Below are positions 7,800-16,389 of a stretch of DNA of 64,000 nt, one piece after another. Source of the DNA: Flavobacterium luminosum (GTDB taxonomy: Bacteria; Bacteroidota; Bacteroidia; Flavobacteriales; Flavobacteriaceae); NCBI RefSeq assembly GCF_023635005.1, contig NZ_JAMLJM010000002.1, positions 62,001 to 126,000 of the forward strand, given 5' to 3'. The notes under the pieces were generated by a model, which saw nothing but the letters and a program-made list of their open reading frames with translations, made no database searches and had not been told where the DNA came from. A program made the position numbers and the translations under genes. Every line of letters starts with the position of its first letter. Position 1 is the stretch's first letter.

Positions 7800-8712
7800 A
7801 ATATTGAATATTTAATCCGATGACACCAATGGCTAATATTCCAAAGAAAATGATCAGTTTTAAAACTAGACTCAAATGATTGAAATCTTTCTTGTTCTTG
7901 GCAGTACCCATTTTAATCATAAAATAAAGCAAAGGACCTATGATAAATCCTAAAATATAGACTGTAGCAAACTCTAATTGGAATAAGTATGTATAGATGT
8001 AATAAAGAATCATGATTACAGGAATAAAACTGTAGCCTAGTAATATTTTAGTGGTTCTTGAAACTCCTAGTACAATTGGAAGCGTGGAAATACCACTATT
8101 ATAATCACCTTTCATATCCTCTAAATCTTTTACGATTTCCCGAAGCAGATTAATAATAAAAGCGATCACAGCGAAATCTAATAAGATGGAAAAAGTCATT
8201 TTCATTTGGGCTTGATTTTCTGGAATCGTTGCAGGGTAAATTTCAAACAAGCCAATAATTATGATGCTAAAAGCCAATAAAAAGGAAATAATTAGATTTT
8301 TAACCAATAGAATTTGTTTGAAAGAAGTAGCATACATGTACAACAAAGCGGCACAAAAAATAAAAACAGAACCAAAAATAGGTTTACCAATTACATTAGC
8401 CAGATAGAAACCTAAAAGTACTCCAATTATCGTAAAAGTAGCATAGAGATTATAAGCTTGATTCTCGGAAATAGATTTTCCAACTTGGTTGCTATTGGGT
8501 TTGTTTATCGCATCCGAATTCTGATCGTTAATATCGTTGATAATATTTCCACCAGCCGCAATGCAAATAGTTGCTAGAACTAATAGACCAAATTGCCAGT
8601 CGGATAGAAACAACCAAATGTTTTGTATTTTTAAAAAACCATATAAAACGACAAACTGCATTAAAGCAATGAGTAATAAATTAGGATAGCGAATTAGTTT
8701 TAGGTATTTCAT
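7789..8712 (-). CDS. UbiA-family prenyltransferase
   Basis: 307 aa integral membrane protein with about eight or nine helices. The first aspartate-rich motif N59-D-I-N-D63-Q-N-S-D67 is followed by the second conserved region around LLREIVKDLEDMKGD, which binds Mg-pyrophosphate. It transfers an isoprenoid chain to an acceptor. Flavobacterial members are routinely labelled geranylgeranylglycerol-phosphate geranylgeranyltransferase, but the acceptor is not proven by sequence. Its operon context (KdsC-like phosphatase upstream, Maf downstream) does not point to a single pathway. It begins 5 bases after the kdsC stop. Confidence 0.85.
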   Translation of the reverse strand: MKYLKLIRYPNLLLIALMQFVVLYGFLKIQNIWLFLSDWQFGLLVLATICIAAGGNIINDINDQNSDAINKPNSNQVGKSISENQAYNLYATFTIIGVLLGFYLANVIGKPIFGSVFIFCAALLYMYATSFKQILLVKNLIISFLLAFSIIIIGLFEIYPATIPENQAQMKMTFSILLDFAVIAFIINLLREIVKDLEDMKGDYNSGISTLPIVLGVSRTTKILLGYSFIPVIMILYYIYTYLFQLEFATVYILGFIIGPLLYFMIKMGTAKNKKDFNHLSLVLKLIIFFGILAIGVIGLNIQYYAS

Positions 8713-8717
8713 TGTTT

Positions 8718-9245
8718 TTAATCGAATTTACCATTAAAATAAGTATTCCATTTCTCTTGAACTTTCATCACTTGTTCAATAACATCACGAACGGCACCTT
8801 TACCGCCATTTCTGTGAGAAATATATTGGGATATTTCTTTAATTTCTGGTACAGAATCCTGAGGGCAGGTAGGTAATCCTACCAATTTCATCACGTGAAA
8901 ATCAGGGATATCATCACCCATATATAATACTTGTTCCGGCTTAATGTTATAGATGTCGATATATTCTTTAAAGGTTTCTACTTTATCGGAACAGCCTAAA
9001 TGAATATCTGTAATCCCTAAATTTCGTAAACGAATTCTAACTCCTTCATTGCTACCGCCGGAAATGATACAAACGTTATAACCACTTTCAATAGCGGCTT
9101 TCATGGCAAAACCATCGCGGATATTCATCTCGCGAAGCATTTCGCCAGTTGGGGTTACATGTACTGTTCCATCGGTCAATACACCATCAACATCAAAGAT
9201 GAAGGTGGTGATGTCGTTCATCAGTTCTTTATAGCTTTTTGCCAT
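8718..9245 (-). CDS. HAD phosphatase, KdsC-like (KDO 8-phosphate phosphatase)
   Basis: 175 aa cap-less C0-type HAD phosphatase. The nucleophile loop FDVDGVLTDG has Asp18 and Asp20; motif II is ISGG and motif III has GDDIPD. The most likely reaction is dephosphorylation of 3-deoxy-D-manno-octulosonate 8-phosphate for lipopolysaccharide core synthesis. The reading frame can be extended two codons to a TTG, but the ATG at 9245 gives the usual MAKSYKE start. It overlaps the upstream DUF2520 gene by 17 bases. The specificity call is by family similarity; related sugar phosphatases share the motif. Confidence 0.87.
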   Translation of the reverse strand: MAKSYKELMNDITTFIFDVDGVLTDGTVHVTPTGEMLREMNIRDGFAMKAAIESGYNVCIISGGSNEGVRIRLRNLGITDIHLGCSDKVETFKEYIDIYNIKPEQVLYMGDDIPDFHVMKLVGLPTCPQDSVPEIKEISQYISHRNGGKGAVRDVIEQVMKVQEKWNTYFNGKFD

Positions 9246-9990
9246 TGTCAATTATGGATTTTGTAAGTAGTTTATAGATTTCTTTATGGGTTTGATCAGT
9301 CAGAAAATTAAGATGTGTGTTAATGGTAATGCTGTCGTTTCTTTTCGCTGGTCCTGTTTGTGCTTCCTGAGGCGAAAGAGTTTTTATCTTGTTCGCTGTT
9401 TCTTCAATCAGAGGATATAAAATTTCAAATGGAATATTGTTGGTTTGACAAATTTCAGAACCAATTTGATACAAGTGATTCACAAAATTGCATACAAAAA
9501 CGGCAGATACATGTAATGCTTTTCTTTGTTGAGAGTCAATCGCATATACTTTATCGGAGATAGCTAGAGCAACTTGTTCTAGTAATTTGAAATCGGATTC
9601 AGTTGTAGCTTCCAAACAGATGGGAATTGTCCGGAAATTGACTTCTTTCCCTTTAGTGAATGTTTGAAGTGGATAAAAAACACCTTTTCGGTTTTCATCG
9701 TTTAGGATTTCAATCGAAGCCGAACCGGAAGTATGTACTACGAGTTTGTTTTTAAACAAAAGTTGATTCGAAACCTGTTCAATAGCATTATCGGTTACGG
9801 CAATAATATAAAGATCGGCTTCCTGAATTTGGTTAAAATCAGTTGTAATTTTATCTTTTTCAATAATATCACCAATACTTTCAGGGTTGCGAGCCAAAAC
9901 TTGTTTTACTTCAACGGTATTACTTTTAGCGAAGGCTGAAATCAAGTGTTGCGCAACATTTCCGGCACCAATTATTACTGTCTGAATCAT
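9229..9990 (-). CDS. Rossmann-fold dehydrogenase-like protein with DUF2520 domain
   Basis: 253 aa. The N-terminal dinucleotide-binding signature GAGNVAQHL at about residues 8-16 is followed by a Rossmann-like domain to about 120. A helical DUF2520 domain resembling the C-terminal part of pyrroline-5-carboxylate/6-phosphogluconate-type dehydrogenases completes it. The substrate is unknown; the family is annotated only by domain. It is the first gene of a four-gene minus-strand operon and overlaps kdsC by 17 bases. Confidence 0.82.
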   Translation of the reverse strand: MIQTVIIGAGNVAQHLISAFAKSNTVEVKQVLARNPESIGDIIEKDKITTDFNQIQEADLYIIAVTDNAIEQVSNQLLFKNKLVVHTSGSASIEILNDENRKGVFYPLQTFTKGKEVNFRTIPICLEATTESDFKLLEQVALAISDKVYAIDSQQRKALHVSAVFVCNFVNHLYQIGSEICQTNNIPFEILYPLIEETANKIKTLSPQEAQTGPAKRNDSITINTHLNFLTDQTHKEIYKLLTKSIIDNGKKL

Positions 9991-10074
9991 GTGGCTAAAA
10001 TAGTAAAAAATACACTTTTAAAAGAATTCATGCACTATTAACAATTTGTTGTTGATAATCAAAAGGATTATTTG

Positions 10075-10104
10075 TTGTTTTGTTCAAGTAAAATTTTATT
10101 TTTG
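10075..10104 (+). promoter_or_regulatory. Promoter (TTG-N19-TATTTTTG) for the 146-aa secreted protein
   Basis: TTG at 10075-10077 and TATTTTTG at 10097-10104 match the Bacteroidota consensus with 19-base spacing. RNA would start near 10111, giving a leader of about 20 bases before the ATG at 10132. Confidence 0.7.
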
Positions 10105-10131
10105 CATAATAACCAAAACTATTTTTAATCT

Positions 10132-10572
10132 ATGAAAAAGTTATTCTTGTTAGCGCTTTTTTTAATCAGCGGTCTAAGTTTCGGACAAATTAAGGTATTG
10201 CCAACAACTCCATTAGAACGCTTGGGAAGAGTGGGTACTAACGAAGTTTATGTACAAAAAGAAGGAACTCAATATACATTCTTTTATAAAGACATAGAAA
10301 ATACAGACGAAAGCTCTACTAAAAATTTTTCATTTAAGAATGTAGACAACGATTACGAAAATCTTTACAAAATCATTATTGATGGTTTCAATGCATCACC
10401 GATGTATGATATTAAATTAGAACTTCCAAATGATTTTGTATGGTTACATTATACTAAAACTTCTGCAAGACCAGTGGTTCAGTTTATGACTACAAATAAA
10501 TTGACTTCATCTACAGGAATTTCACAAATGTTAAGTGTAGAAGACATTAAAAAACTATTCGAAAAAAATTAA
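10132..10572 (+). CDS. Secreted protein of unknown function
   Basis: 146 aa. A signal peptide (residues 1-18, ending LSFG) is followed by about 125 residues without a motif I recognise. The N-terminal half of the mature part includes a charged segment around 45-60 and an aromatic YENLYK region. There are no cysteines, so disulfides or lipid attachment are excluded. It is monocistronic: a strong promoter lies just upstream and a hairpin terminator 25 bases downstream. Confidence 0.75.
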   Translation: MKKLFLLALFLISGLSFGQIKVLPTTPLERLGRVGTNEVYVQKEGTQYTFFYKDIENTDESSTKNFSFKNVDNDYENLYKIIIDGFNASPMYDIKLELPNDFVWLHYTKTSARPVVQFMTTNKLTSSTGISQMLSVEDIKKLFEKN

Positions 10573-10596
10573 TTCTTTATTTTTGATTGAGATAGG

Positions 10597-10625
10597 AAGC
10601 GAAACATAATGTTTCGCTTTTTTTA
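10597..10625 (+). terminator. Rho-independent terminator
   Basis: Arms AAGCGAAAC (10597-10605) and GTTTCGCTT (10611-10619) with a 5-base loop are followed by a T-run. It ends the gene at 10132-10572. Confidence 0.9.
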
Positions 10626-10656
10626 TTCTTAAAATCTCCTTAAAAAAAGGTTAGTA

Positions 10657-10690
10657 TTGAATCGAAAAAGAAAGTAATTAAGTATTTTTG
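10657..10690 (+). promoter_or_regulatory. Promoter (TTG-N23-TATTTTTG) for ccsBA-gpx
   Basis: TTG at 10657-10659 and TATTTTTG at 10683-10690. The GTG that opens the longest reading frame (10690) lies inside the -7 element, so translation must begin at the ATG at 10714. This decides the ccsBA start. Confidence 0.65.
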
Positions 10691-10713
10691 TGCCTCTCAT
10701 TAAGACCCTTAAA

Positions 10714-13700
10714 ATGGATAAAAAAATTTTCTCTTTTCTTTTCTCAACACGTTTAATGGCTGTTTTGTTTATTGTCTTTGCAGCTGCTATGGCAGCAGGA
10801 ACTTTTATAGAAGATGCTTACAATACAGATACAGCGAGAATTTTAGTATATAATGCATGGTGGTTCGAGGTAATCATGGTGTTTTTCATGATTAACTTTT
10901 TCGGAAACATTAAGCGTTATCAATTGTATAAAAAAGAAAAATGGGCCACTCTCGTTTTGCATTTATCGTTCATTCTAATATTGTTAGGTGCTTTTATTAC
11001 TCGTTACATCAGTTACGAAGGCATGATGCCTATTAGAGAAGGAGCTACTGAAAATCAATTTTATTCCGATAGAGCTTTTCTTACTATGTACGTAGATGGT
11101 AACTACAAAGGTGAAATGATGCGAAAAACCATCGAAAAGCCATTGTTGTTGTCTGCTGCTGTTGATAATCATTTTGTAGACAAGCATGAGTTTAGCGAAA
11201 TTCCATTTCAAGTAGAGTTGGTTGACTTTATCATGGGAGCCAAAGAAGTGATTAAGCCGGATCCTAACGGTGTTTTATATCTAAAAATGGTTGAATCCGG
11301 TGATGGTCAACGTCATGAGCATTACATCAAAGAAGGAGAGGTACAAAGTATACACAACATTCTTTTTGCTTTAAACAAGTACACTCAAGGAGCAATAAAT
11401 ATTACAATCAATGAAAATGGTTCTACTATAGAAACACCTTTCGATGGTGATTTTATGCGTATGGCTGATCAGTTTAAAGGTAATGTTACTAAAAATACCA
11501 AATCAGAGTTAATGTATAGATCTCTGTACAATGTAGCCGGAAGTCAGTTTGTATTCCCTGAAGCTGCAATAAAAGGAGTGAAAGAATACAAATCTAATGG
11601 AGATTATAAAAACAAAGAAACGGATGATGCTTTGGTGTTGAAAATTTCAAACCAGAATCAAGAAAAAACTATAACTATTTTAGGCTCTAAAGGAAAGGTA
11701 AGTGAACCACAAGCTTTCAAATTGGGCGATCTTGAATATACCGTTATTTTTGGAAGTAAAGTATATGAACTTCCTTTCAAGGTTAAATTAAACAAATTTA
11801 TAGCCTCTAAAAATCCTGGAACCGAGAAAAGTTATTCTGCTTTCGAAAGTCAAGTGACTATAGTAGATAAAAAATCTTTTGATGCTCGAATTTACATGAA
11901 TAATGTATTGGATTATCAAGGATACAGATTTTTTCAAGCGGGTTTCGATCCAGATGAAAAAGGGACAAAATTATCTGTAAGTCATGATTTTTGGGGAACT
12001 TGGATTACTTACATTGGTTATTTTTTATTGTATTTGGGTATGATGGCTATTTTATTTACTAAACATTCGCGTTTTGGAGAATTGAAAGAGAAATTAGATA
12101 AGGTTCGTCTTAAAAAAGCTTCATTACTGATTATTACATTATTATTCTCACTAGGTGGTTTTGCACAACATAGTGCTCACAAGCATAATACGGTAACAGA
12201 AAAACAAATTGATTCGTTATTACATAAATTCTTAGTGCCGGAGGAACAGGCTGAAAAATTCGGACGATTGGTTATTCAGGATGAAGGAGGACGAATGAAG
12301 CCTGTCAATACTTTTTCTTCAGAATTGTTAAGAAAAGTAAGTAAGAGTGATACGTATAAGGATATGAACGCCGATCAGGTCTTTTTGTCTATTACACAAT
12401 TCCCTCAGGTATGGTATGAAGTGCCTATTATTTTCTTGAAAAGAGGTAACGATAGTATTCGAAAAATAATTGGTGTTGATCAAGATGCTGAGTACGCTAA
12501 AATGATTGATTTCTTTGATGAAAAAGGAAATTACAAATTGTCTTCTTATGCAGACAAGGCATACAGAGCTGCTGTCCCTAATCAGTTTGAAAAAGATTTT
12601 ATCGATGCAGATAAAAAAGTAAATTTATTGTATTCTGCATTAAGCGGACAAATTCTGAAAATATTCCCAAAACCGTATGATAAAAACAACAAATGGGTGA
12701 GTTATTTAGAATTGAATGAACCAACAAATACGGCTTTAGATACGGTTAGAAATGTTTTACCTTTTTATCTAAATTCTCTAGACAAAGCTTCGTTTTCTAA
12801 AGATTACAAATTGGCTAATAGTTTGTTGCAAGGACTAGAAAACTATCAGAAAAAATACGGTTACGAAGTTCGTCCATCGGATGAGAAAATAAATATGGAG
12901 ATACTCTATAATAAATATGATGTATTTAAGAAATTGTTTTCATGGTATTTGTATGCCGGTTTGCTCATGTTTTTGTTTGTGATTATTAATATTTTCAATA
13001 CAAAAAAATGGGTTGGAATTTCAGTAAATGTTTTTCATGCGATCATCGGTATTTTATTTCTTTTACACACAGCAGGATTAATTACTCGTTGGTATATTTC
13101 CGGATATGCTCCTTGGAGTAACGCTTATGAATCAATGATATACGTAGGTTGGTCGATTATGTTTTTTGGATTGGCTTTTGGAAGAAAATCAAAATTAACA
13201 GTGGCTTCTACGGCTTTTGTGGCGGCTATGATCTTAATGGTTGCACATTGGAATTGGATGGATCCATCTATTGGAAATTTACAACCGGTATTAAATTCTT
13301 ATTGGTTAATGATTCACGTAGCAGTAATTGTAGCGAGTTACGGTCCTTTTGCATTGGGCGCTATTTTAGGTTTGGTAGCAATGATTTTAATGTTGTTTAG
13401 AACAAAAACCAATATGAAAATAATGGATTTGAACATTAAAGAAATTACCTATATCAACGAAATGGCTTTAACGGTTGGATTAGTAATGTTAACCATTGGA
13501 AACTTTTTGGGAGGACAATGGGCGAATGAAAGTTGGGGACGTTATTGGGGATGGGATCCAAAAGAAACATGGGCTTTAATAAGTATTATGGTTTATGCTT
13601 TTGTAATTCACATGCGTTTTGTACCAGCATTAAGAGGAAAACTTTTCTACAATTTCATGAGTGTTTTAGCTTTTGCCTCTATTATAATGACATACTTTGG

Positions 13701-13848
13701 AGTTAATTTCCATTTAAGTGGTTTGCATTCCTATGCGTCTGGTGAGCGTCAAAATGTGACTATTTACATTTATATTCTTACAGGATACCTATTATTTTCA
13801 GCACTAGTATTTTGGGTTAATAAAAGAAATGAAAAACAATTAAAATAA
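10714..13848 (+). CDS. Fused CcsB-CcsA cytochrome c synthase (system II)
   Basis: 1044 aa integral membrane protein that carries haem across the membrane and attaches it to CxxCH motifs of c-type cytochromes. The N-terminal part (about 1-480) is ResB/CcsB-like, with helices near 15, 55, 90 and 430 around a large periplasmic domain. The C-terminal part (about 745-1044) is CcsA, with the haem-handling motif W-G-x-x-W-x-W-D-P-K-E around residues 935-950 and conserved histidines. Between them is a second periplasmic region of about 270 residues that opens with a hydrophobic, signal-like helix (about 472-485). Clients may include the dihaem cytochrome at 40603. Gpx follows 6 bases downstream. Confidence 0.92.
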   Translation: MDKKIFSFLFSTRLMAVLFIVFAAAMAAGTFIEDAYNTDTARILVYNAWWFEVIMVFFMINFFGNIKRYQLYKKEKWATLVLHLSFILILLGAFITRYISYEGMMPIREGATENQFYSDRAFLTMYVDGNYKGEMMRKTIEKPLLLSAAVDNHFVDKHEFSEIPFQVELVDFIMGAKEVIKPDPNGVLYLKMVESGDGQRHEHYIKEGEVQSIHNILFALNKYTQGAINITINENGSTIETPFDGDFMRMADQFKGNVTKNTKSELMYRSLYNVAGSQFVFPEAAIKGVKEYKSNGDYKNKETDDALVLKISNQNQEKTITILGSKGKVSEPQAFKLGDLEYTVIFGSKVYELPFKVKLNKFIASKNPGTEKSYSAFESQVTIVDKKSFDARIYMNNVLDYQGYRFFQAGFDPDEKGTKLSVSHDFWGTWITYIGYFLLYLGMMAILFTKHSRFGELKEKLDKVRLKKASLLIITLLFSLGGFAQHSAHKHNTVTEKQIDSLLHKFLVPEEQAEKFGRLVIQDEGGRMKPVNTFSSELLRKVSKSDTYKDMNADQVFLSITQFPQVWYEVPIIFLKRGNDSIRKIIGVDQDAEYAKMIDFFDEKGNYKLSSYADKAYRAAVPNQFEKDFIDADKKVNLLYSALSGQILKIFPKPYDKNNKWVSYLELNEPTNTALDTVRNVLPFYLNSLDKASFSKDYKLANSLLQGLENYQKKYGYEVRPSDEKINMEILYNKYDVFKKLFSWYLYAGLLMFLFVIINIFNTKKWVGISVNVFHAIIGILFLLHTAGLITRWYISGYAPWSNAYESMIYVGWSIMFFGLAFGRKSKLTVASTAFVAAMILMVAHWNWMDPSIGNLQPVLNSYWLMIHVAVIVASYGPFALGAILGLVAMILMLFRTKTNMKIMDLNIKEITYINEMALTVGLVMLTIGNFLGGQWANESWGRYWGWDPKETWALISIMVYAFVIHMRFVPALRGKLFYNFMSVLAFASIIMTYFGVNFHLSGLHSYASGERQNVTIYIYILTGYLLFSALVFWVNKRNEKQLK

Positions 13849-13854
13849 TAATTT

Positions 13855-14460
13855 ATGAGACAAGCATTTGTTATTGTATTAGGCTTATTTCTTTTGAGTT
13901 GTATGCAACAAAAAAGTAATGTAAAAGTGCCAGTAGATTCATCGGAAAACGAACAGGTTCAAAATAGTATAACTATGGAAAAACAAACTATTTATCAGTT
14001 TAAAGTTAAAGACATTTCAGGGAATGAATTTGACTTGGCTTCTTTAAAAGGAAAAAAAGTAATGATCGTGAATACAGCTTCAGAGTGTGGGTTAACACCT
14101 CAATACGAGCAGTTACAAGAAGTTTACGATCAATATAAAGCAAAAAACTTTGTGATTGTTGGTTTTCCTGCGAATAATTTTGGAGCACAAGAACCAGGAT
14201 CAAATGAACAAATTGCAACTTTTTGTAAAAAGAATTTTGGAGTAACCTTTCCAATGATGGAAAAAATCTCAGTAAAAGGAGATGACATGCATCCTTTGTA
14301 TCAATTTTTGACACAAAAAGCCAAAAATGGTCTTGAGGATAATGAAGTACAATGGAATTTTCAAAAATACCTAATCAACACCAAGGGAGAATTAGAAAAA
14401 GTAGTAAGTCCAAGAACGCTACCGAATGATCCTTCCATCATTGATTGGATAAAAGCTTAA
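13855..14460 (+). CDS. Glutathione peroxidase-family lipoprotein
   Basis: 201 aa thiol peroxidase of the Gpx fold, exported and probably lipid-anchored (signal ends LLSC16). The catalytic tetrad is visible: Cys78 in NTASECGLT (cysteine, not selenocysteine), Gln112 in the FGAQEPG segment, and Trp167-Asn168 in VQWNFQKYL. Most Cys-Gpx enzymes use thioredoxin rather than glutathione, and this organism appears to make bacillithiol, so the physiological reductant is open. It sits 6 bases behind ccsBA, probably in one transcript, which fits a role protecting the cell envelope. Confidence 0.92.
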   Translation: MRQAFVIVLGLFLLSCMQQKSNVKVPVDSSENEQVQNSITMEKQTIYQFKVKDISGNEFDLASLKGKKVMIVNTASECGLTPQYEQLQEVYDQYKAKNFVIVGFPANNFGAQEPGSNEQIATFCKKNFGVTFPMMEKISVKGDDMHPLYQFLTQKAKNGLEDNEVQWNFQKYLINTKGELEKVVSPRTLPNDPSIIDWIKA

Positions 14461-14466
14461 AAAAAT

Positions 14467-14497
14467 AATGCGCTATGGAAATAGCGCATTTATTTTT
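14467..14497. terminator. Two-way terminator between convergent gpx and serine hydrolase
   Basis: A perfect 10-bp stem, AATGCGCTAT (14467-14476) with its complement at 14481-14490, has a GGAA loop and a T-rich tail. It overlaps the last codons of the minus-strand hydrolase gene. Confidence 0.85.
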
Positions 14498-15549
14498 TGC
14501 CATAAAACGTCATCAAAGTCGGAAAGCGCCAAATTTACTTTATCGGCAGCATCTCCCATACGTATTACGACCATTTTTTTACTAGGGACAACATATATTT
14601 TTTGATCATTTTTTCCTAAAGCCATAAACATGTCGTTAGGACCAGAAGGAATGATACTTCCGTTAAACTGCAGTTGACTTCCCGGTAAATGATAACTGGC
14701 TTTACCATTTAACCACCATAAATAACCGTATCCAAGATTGATGTTTTGTGATGTTGAGGTTGCTTCATTAAAAAAAGTTTCATTTAAGATTTGTTCGCCA
14801 TTCCATTTTCCTTTGTTTAAGGCCAAAAGTCCAAAACGCGCCATACTTCTGGTGTTACTCCAATAAATTCTAAGTCCATCATTAGTATTAACCCAGAAAC
14901 CGTTAGTACTCATTCCAATTTTATCACGCAATTTGGTGTTAAAATAAGTATTCCAAGTTTGTCCAGTTGCTTCTGTGACCACATCTTGAAGTTTTACATA
15001 AACATTGTCATAAGCCCATCGCGTTCCGGCATCAGCTTTGTAAATTAAATTTGCAGGATCTACTAAATCAGCATTATATTCATCGTCTAAACCAGAGCTC
15101 ATACTAAGTAAATGTTTACAAGTAATAAGATCTTCCTTAGCTGCGGTTTCACTGGTCCATCCCGTTCCTAAATAGGTGGAAACCTTATGGTTAATATTTA
15201 GTTTTCCTTCCTGTTGTGCTATACCGGTTAGTGTTGCGGTAAGTGTTTTTCCAGCACTGGCCCAATACCATACAGAATTAGCGTCATGACCATTGAAGTA
15301 TTCTTCCATTACAATTCTCCCATTGACTAGGATGATAAATGATTTGGTGTTTTTTTGAATCAAATAATCTTTCAGTGGTTGCACCGCGTTTTGATTCCAT
15401 CCTAAGGAAGTCATCGATTGAGTTTCCCAAGTAGTGCCTGTCAAAGGCGGATAATACATTTTTTCTGTTACTGTCGGGGTTGTTGTTTCATCAGAACTAC
15501 ATCCCGAAAATCCAAGTAGGCAAAAACTCAAAAAATAAAATAGTTTCAT
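14473..15549 (-). CDS. Serine hydrolase, beta-lactamase class C / penicillin-binding-like lipoprotein
   Basis: 358 aa. The lipoprotein signal ends at GFSGC17. The serine beta-lactamase-like domain has the nucleophile motif S98-A-G-K101 and the second motif Y180-D-N182, which are family hallmarks of class C enzymes and esterase/peptidase relatives. Members hydrolyse amide or ester bonds of peptidoglycan peptides, D-amino peptides or small esters, so resistance to beta-lactams should not be assumed. It is monocistronic and convergent with gpx, sharing a terminator that lies inside its 3' end. Confidence 0.88.
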   Translation of the reverse strand: MKLFYFLSFCLLGFSGCSSDETTTPTVTEKMYYPPLTGTTWETQSMTSLGWNQNAVQPLKDYLIQKNTKSFIILVNGRIVMEEYFNGHDANSVWYWASAGKTLTATLTGIAQQEGKLNINHKVSTYLGTGWTSETAAKEDLITCKHLLSMSSGLDDEYNADLVDPANLIYKADAGTRWAYDNVYVKLQDVVTEATGQTWNTYFNTKLRDKIGMSTNGFWVNTNDGLRIYWSNTRSMARFGLLALNKGKWNGEQILNETFFNEATSTSQNINLGYGYLWWLNGKASYHLPGSQLQFNGSIIPSGPNDMFMALGKNDQKIYVVPSKKMVVIRMGDAADKVNLALSDFDDVLWQKINALFP

Positions 15550-15625
15550 TTGGTTTCGTTTAGTTATTTCAAATTTAGACGATAATTTTTTAAAAAGGTT
15601 TAATTGAATATGCTAATTTTACGAT

Positions 15626-16063
15626 ATGAAAAAAAGTATAGTTCTATTAGCAGTATTTACAATAGTATCATGTGCTGAAAAAGTAGATATTCAGCATATA
15701 GATAAAATCAAAGGTTATTGGCAAATCACTAAGGTTGAAACGGCCGAAGGAGAAAAGAAGGAGTATCCTGTAAATGAAAATTACGAATATTTTGATATTC
15801 AAAATAAAGTTGGTTTTCATAAAAAAGTACGTTGGCAACCGATGGGCACTTTTTTAGTAGATGATTTACAGGAAAAGATGGTCGCTTCTGTCAAAGAAGA
15901 GGAAGTAGTTTTAGATTTTTCTTCTGAATTTGGTAAACATACCGAAAAAGTAATTGAGCTAACCGATAGTACTTTGGTCTTAGAGTCGGAAGCAGGTGCC
16001 GATTTTTATTACAAAAAAGTAAATGTAAACGCATTACCTAATTATGGCAAAAAGGCTGAGTAA
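15626..16063 (+). CDS. Small lipoprotein, lipocalin-like fold possible
   Basis: 145 aa. The lipoprotein signal ends at IVSC16. A predicted all-beta region follows, starting with a G-x-W (KGYWQITKVE) typical of lipocalin-like domains, and the remainder alternates short strands. Function is unknown; the lipocalin idea rests only on the GxW opening and the strand pattern. Its last 20 bases overlap the DUF721 gene, indicating co-translation. Confidence 0.7.
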   Translation: MKKSIVLLAVFTIVSCAEKVDIQHIDKIKGYWQITKVETAEGEKKEYPVNENYEYFDIQNKVGFHKKVRWQPMGTFLVDDLQEKMVASVKEEEVVLDFSSEFGKHTEKVIELTDSTLVLESEAGADFYYKKVNVNALPNYGKKAE

Positions 16064-16340
16064 CGAAAGTTCGATAGGGGATATTTTAAAAGAAATTATT
16101 GAAGTCAATAAGCTGGATAAAGGCTTAAATCAGATTTCTGTAGCCGATGCTTGGAAAACCCTCATGGGTAACGGTGTTAATAATTATACCCGAAATGTAT
16201 TGCTTAAAAGGTCTACTTTGTATGTAGAGCTTACCTCGTCTGTTTTAAGAGAGGAACTCAGTTACGGAAAAGATAAGATTATTAAAATGATTAATGAAGA
16301 ATTGGGTAGAGAAGTAGTAAAAGAAGTCGTTCTAAAATAA
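16044..16340 (+). CDS. DUF721 (DciA-like) protein
   Basis: 98 aa cytoplasmic protein with the DUF721 pattern. An N-terminal helical part (IGDILKEIIE) precedes a KH-like alpha-beta core containing AWKTLMGNGVNNYTR, LYVELTSSVLREEL and a final EVVLK strand. DciA, a DUF721 member, loads the replicative helicase in bacteria lacking DnaC, and Bacteroidota members are short like this one. Role in replication is therefore plausible but not shown. It overlaps the upstream lipoprotein gene by 20 bases and ends at a convergent terminator shared with aceA. Confidence 0.82.
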   Translation: MAKRLSNESSIGDILKEIIEVNKLDKGLNQISVADAWKTLMGNGVNNYTRNVLLKRSTLYVELTSSVLREELSYGKDKIIKMINEELGREVVKEVVLK

Positions 16341-16375
16341 AAAAAATGCTCCTGAATTATAGGAGCATTTTTCAT
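16341..16375. terminator. Two-way terminator between DUF721 gene and aceA
   Basis: Arms AATGCTCCT and AGGAGCATT are flanked by an A-run on one side and a T-run on the other, giving a terminator in both directions for the convergent genes. Confidence 0.85.
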
Positions 16376-16389
16376 TAATCAATTAAAAT

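Noticed and set aside
14473-15549. Acquired beta-lactam resistance gene
   Set aside because: The S-x-x-K and Y-x-N motifs are shared by many chromosomal esterases and peptidases; there is no mobile context or composition shift.
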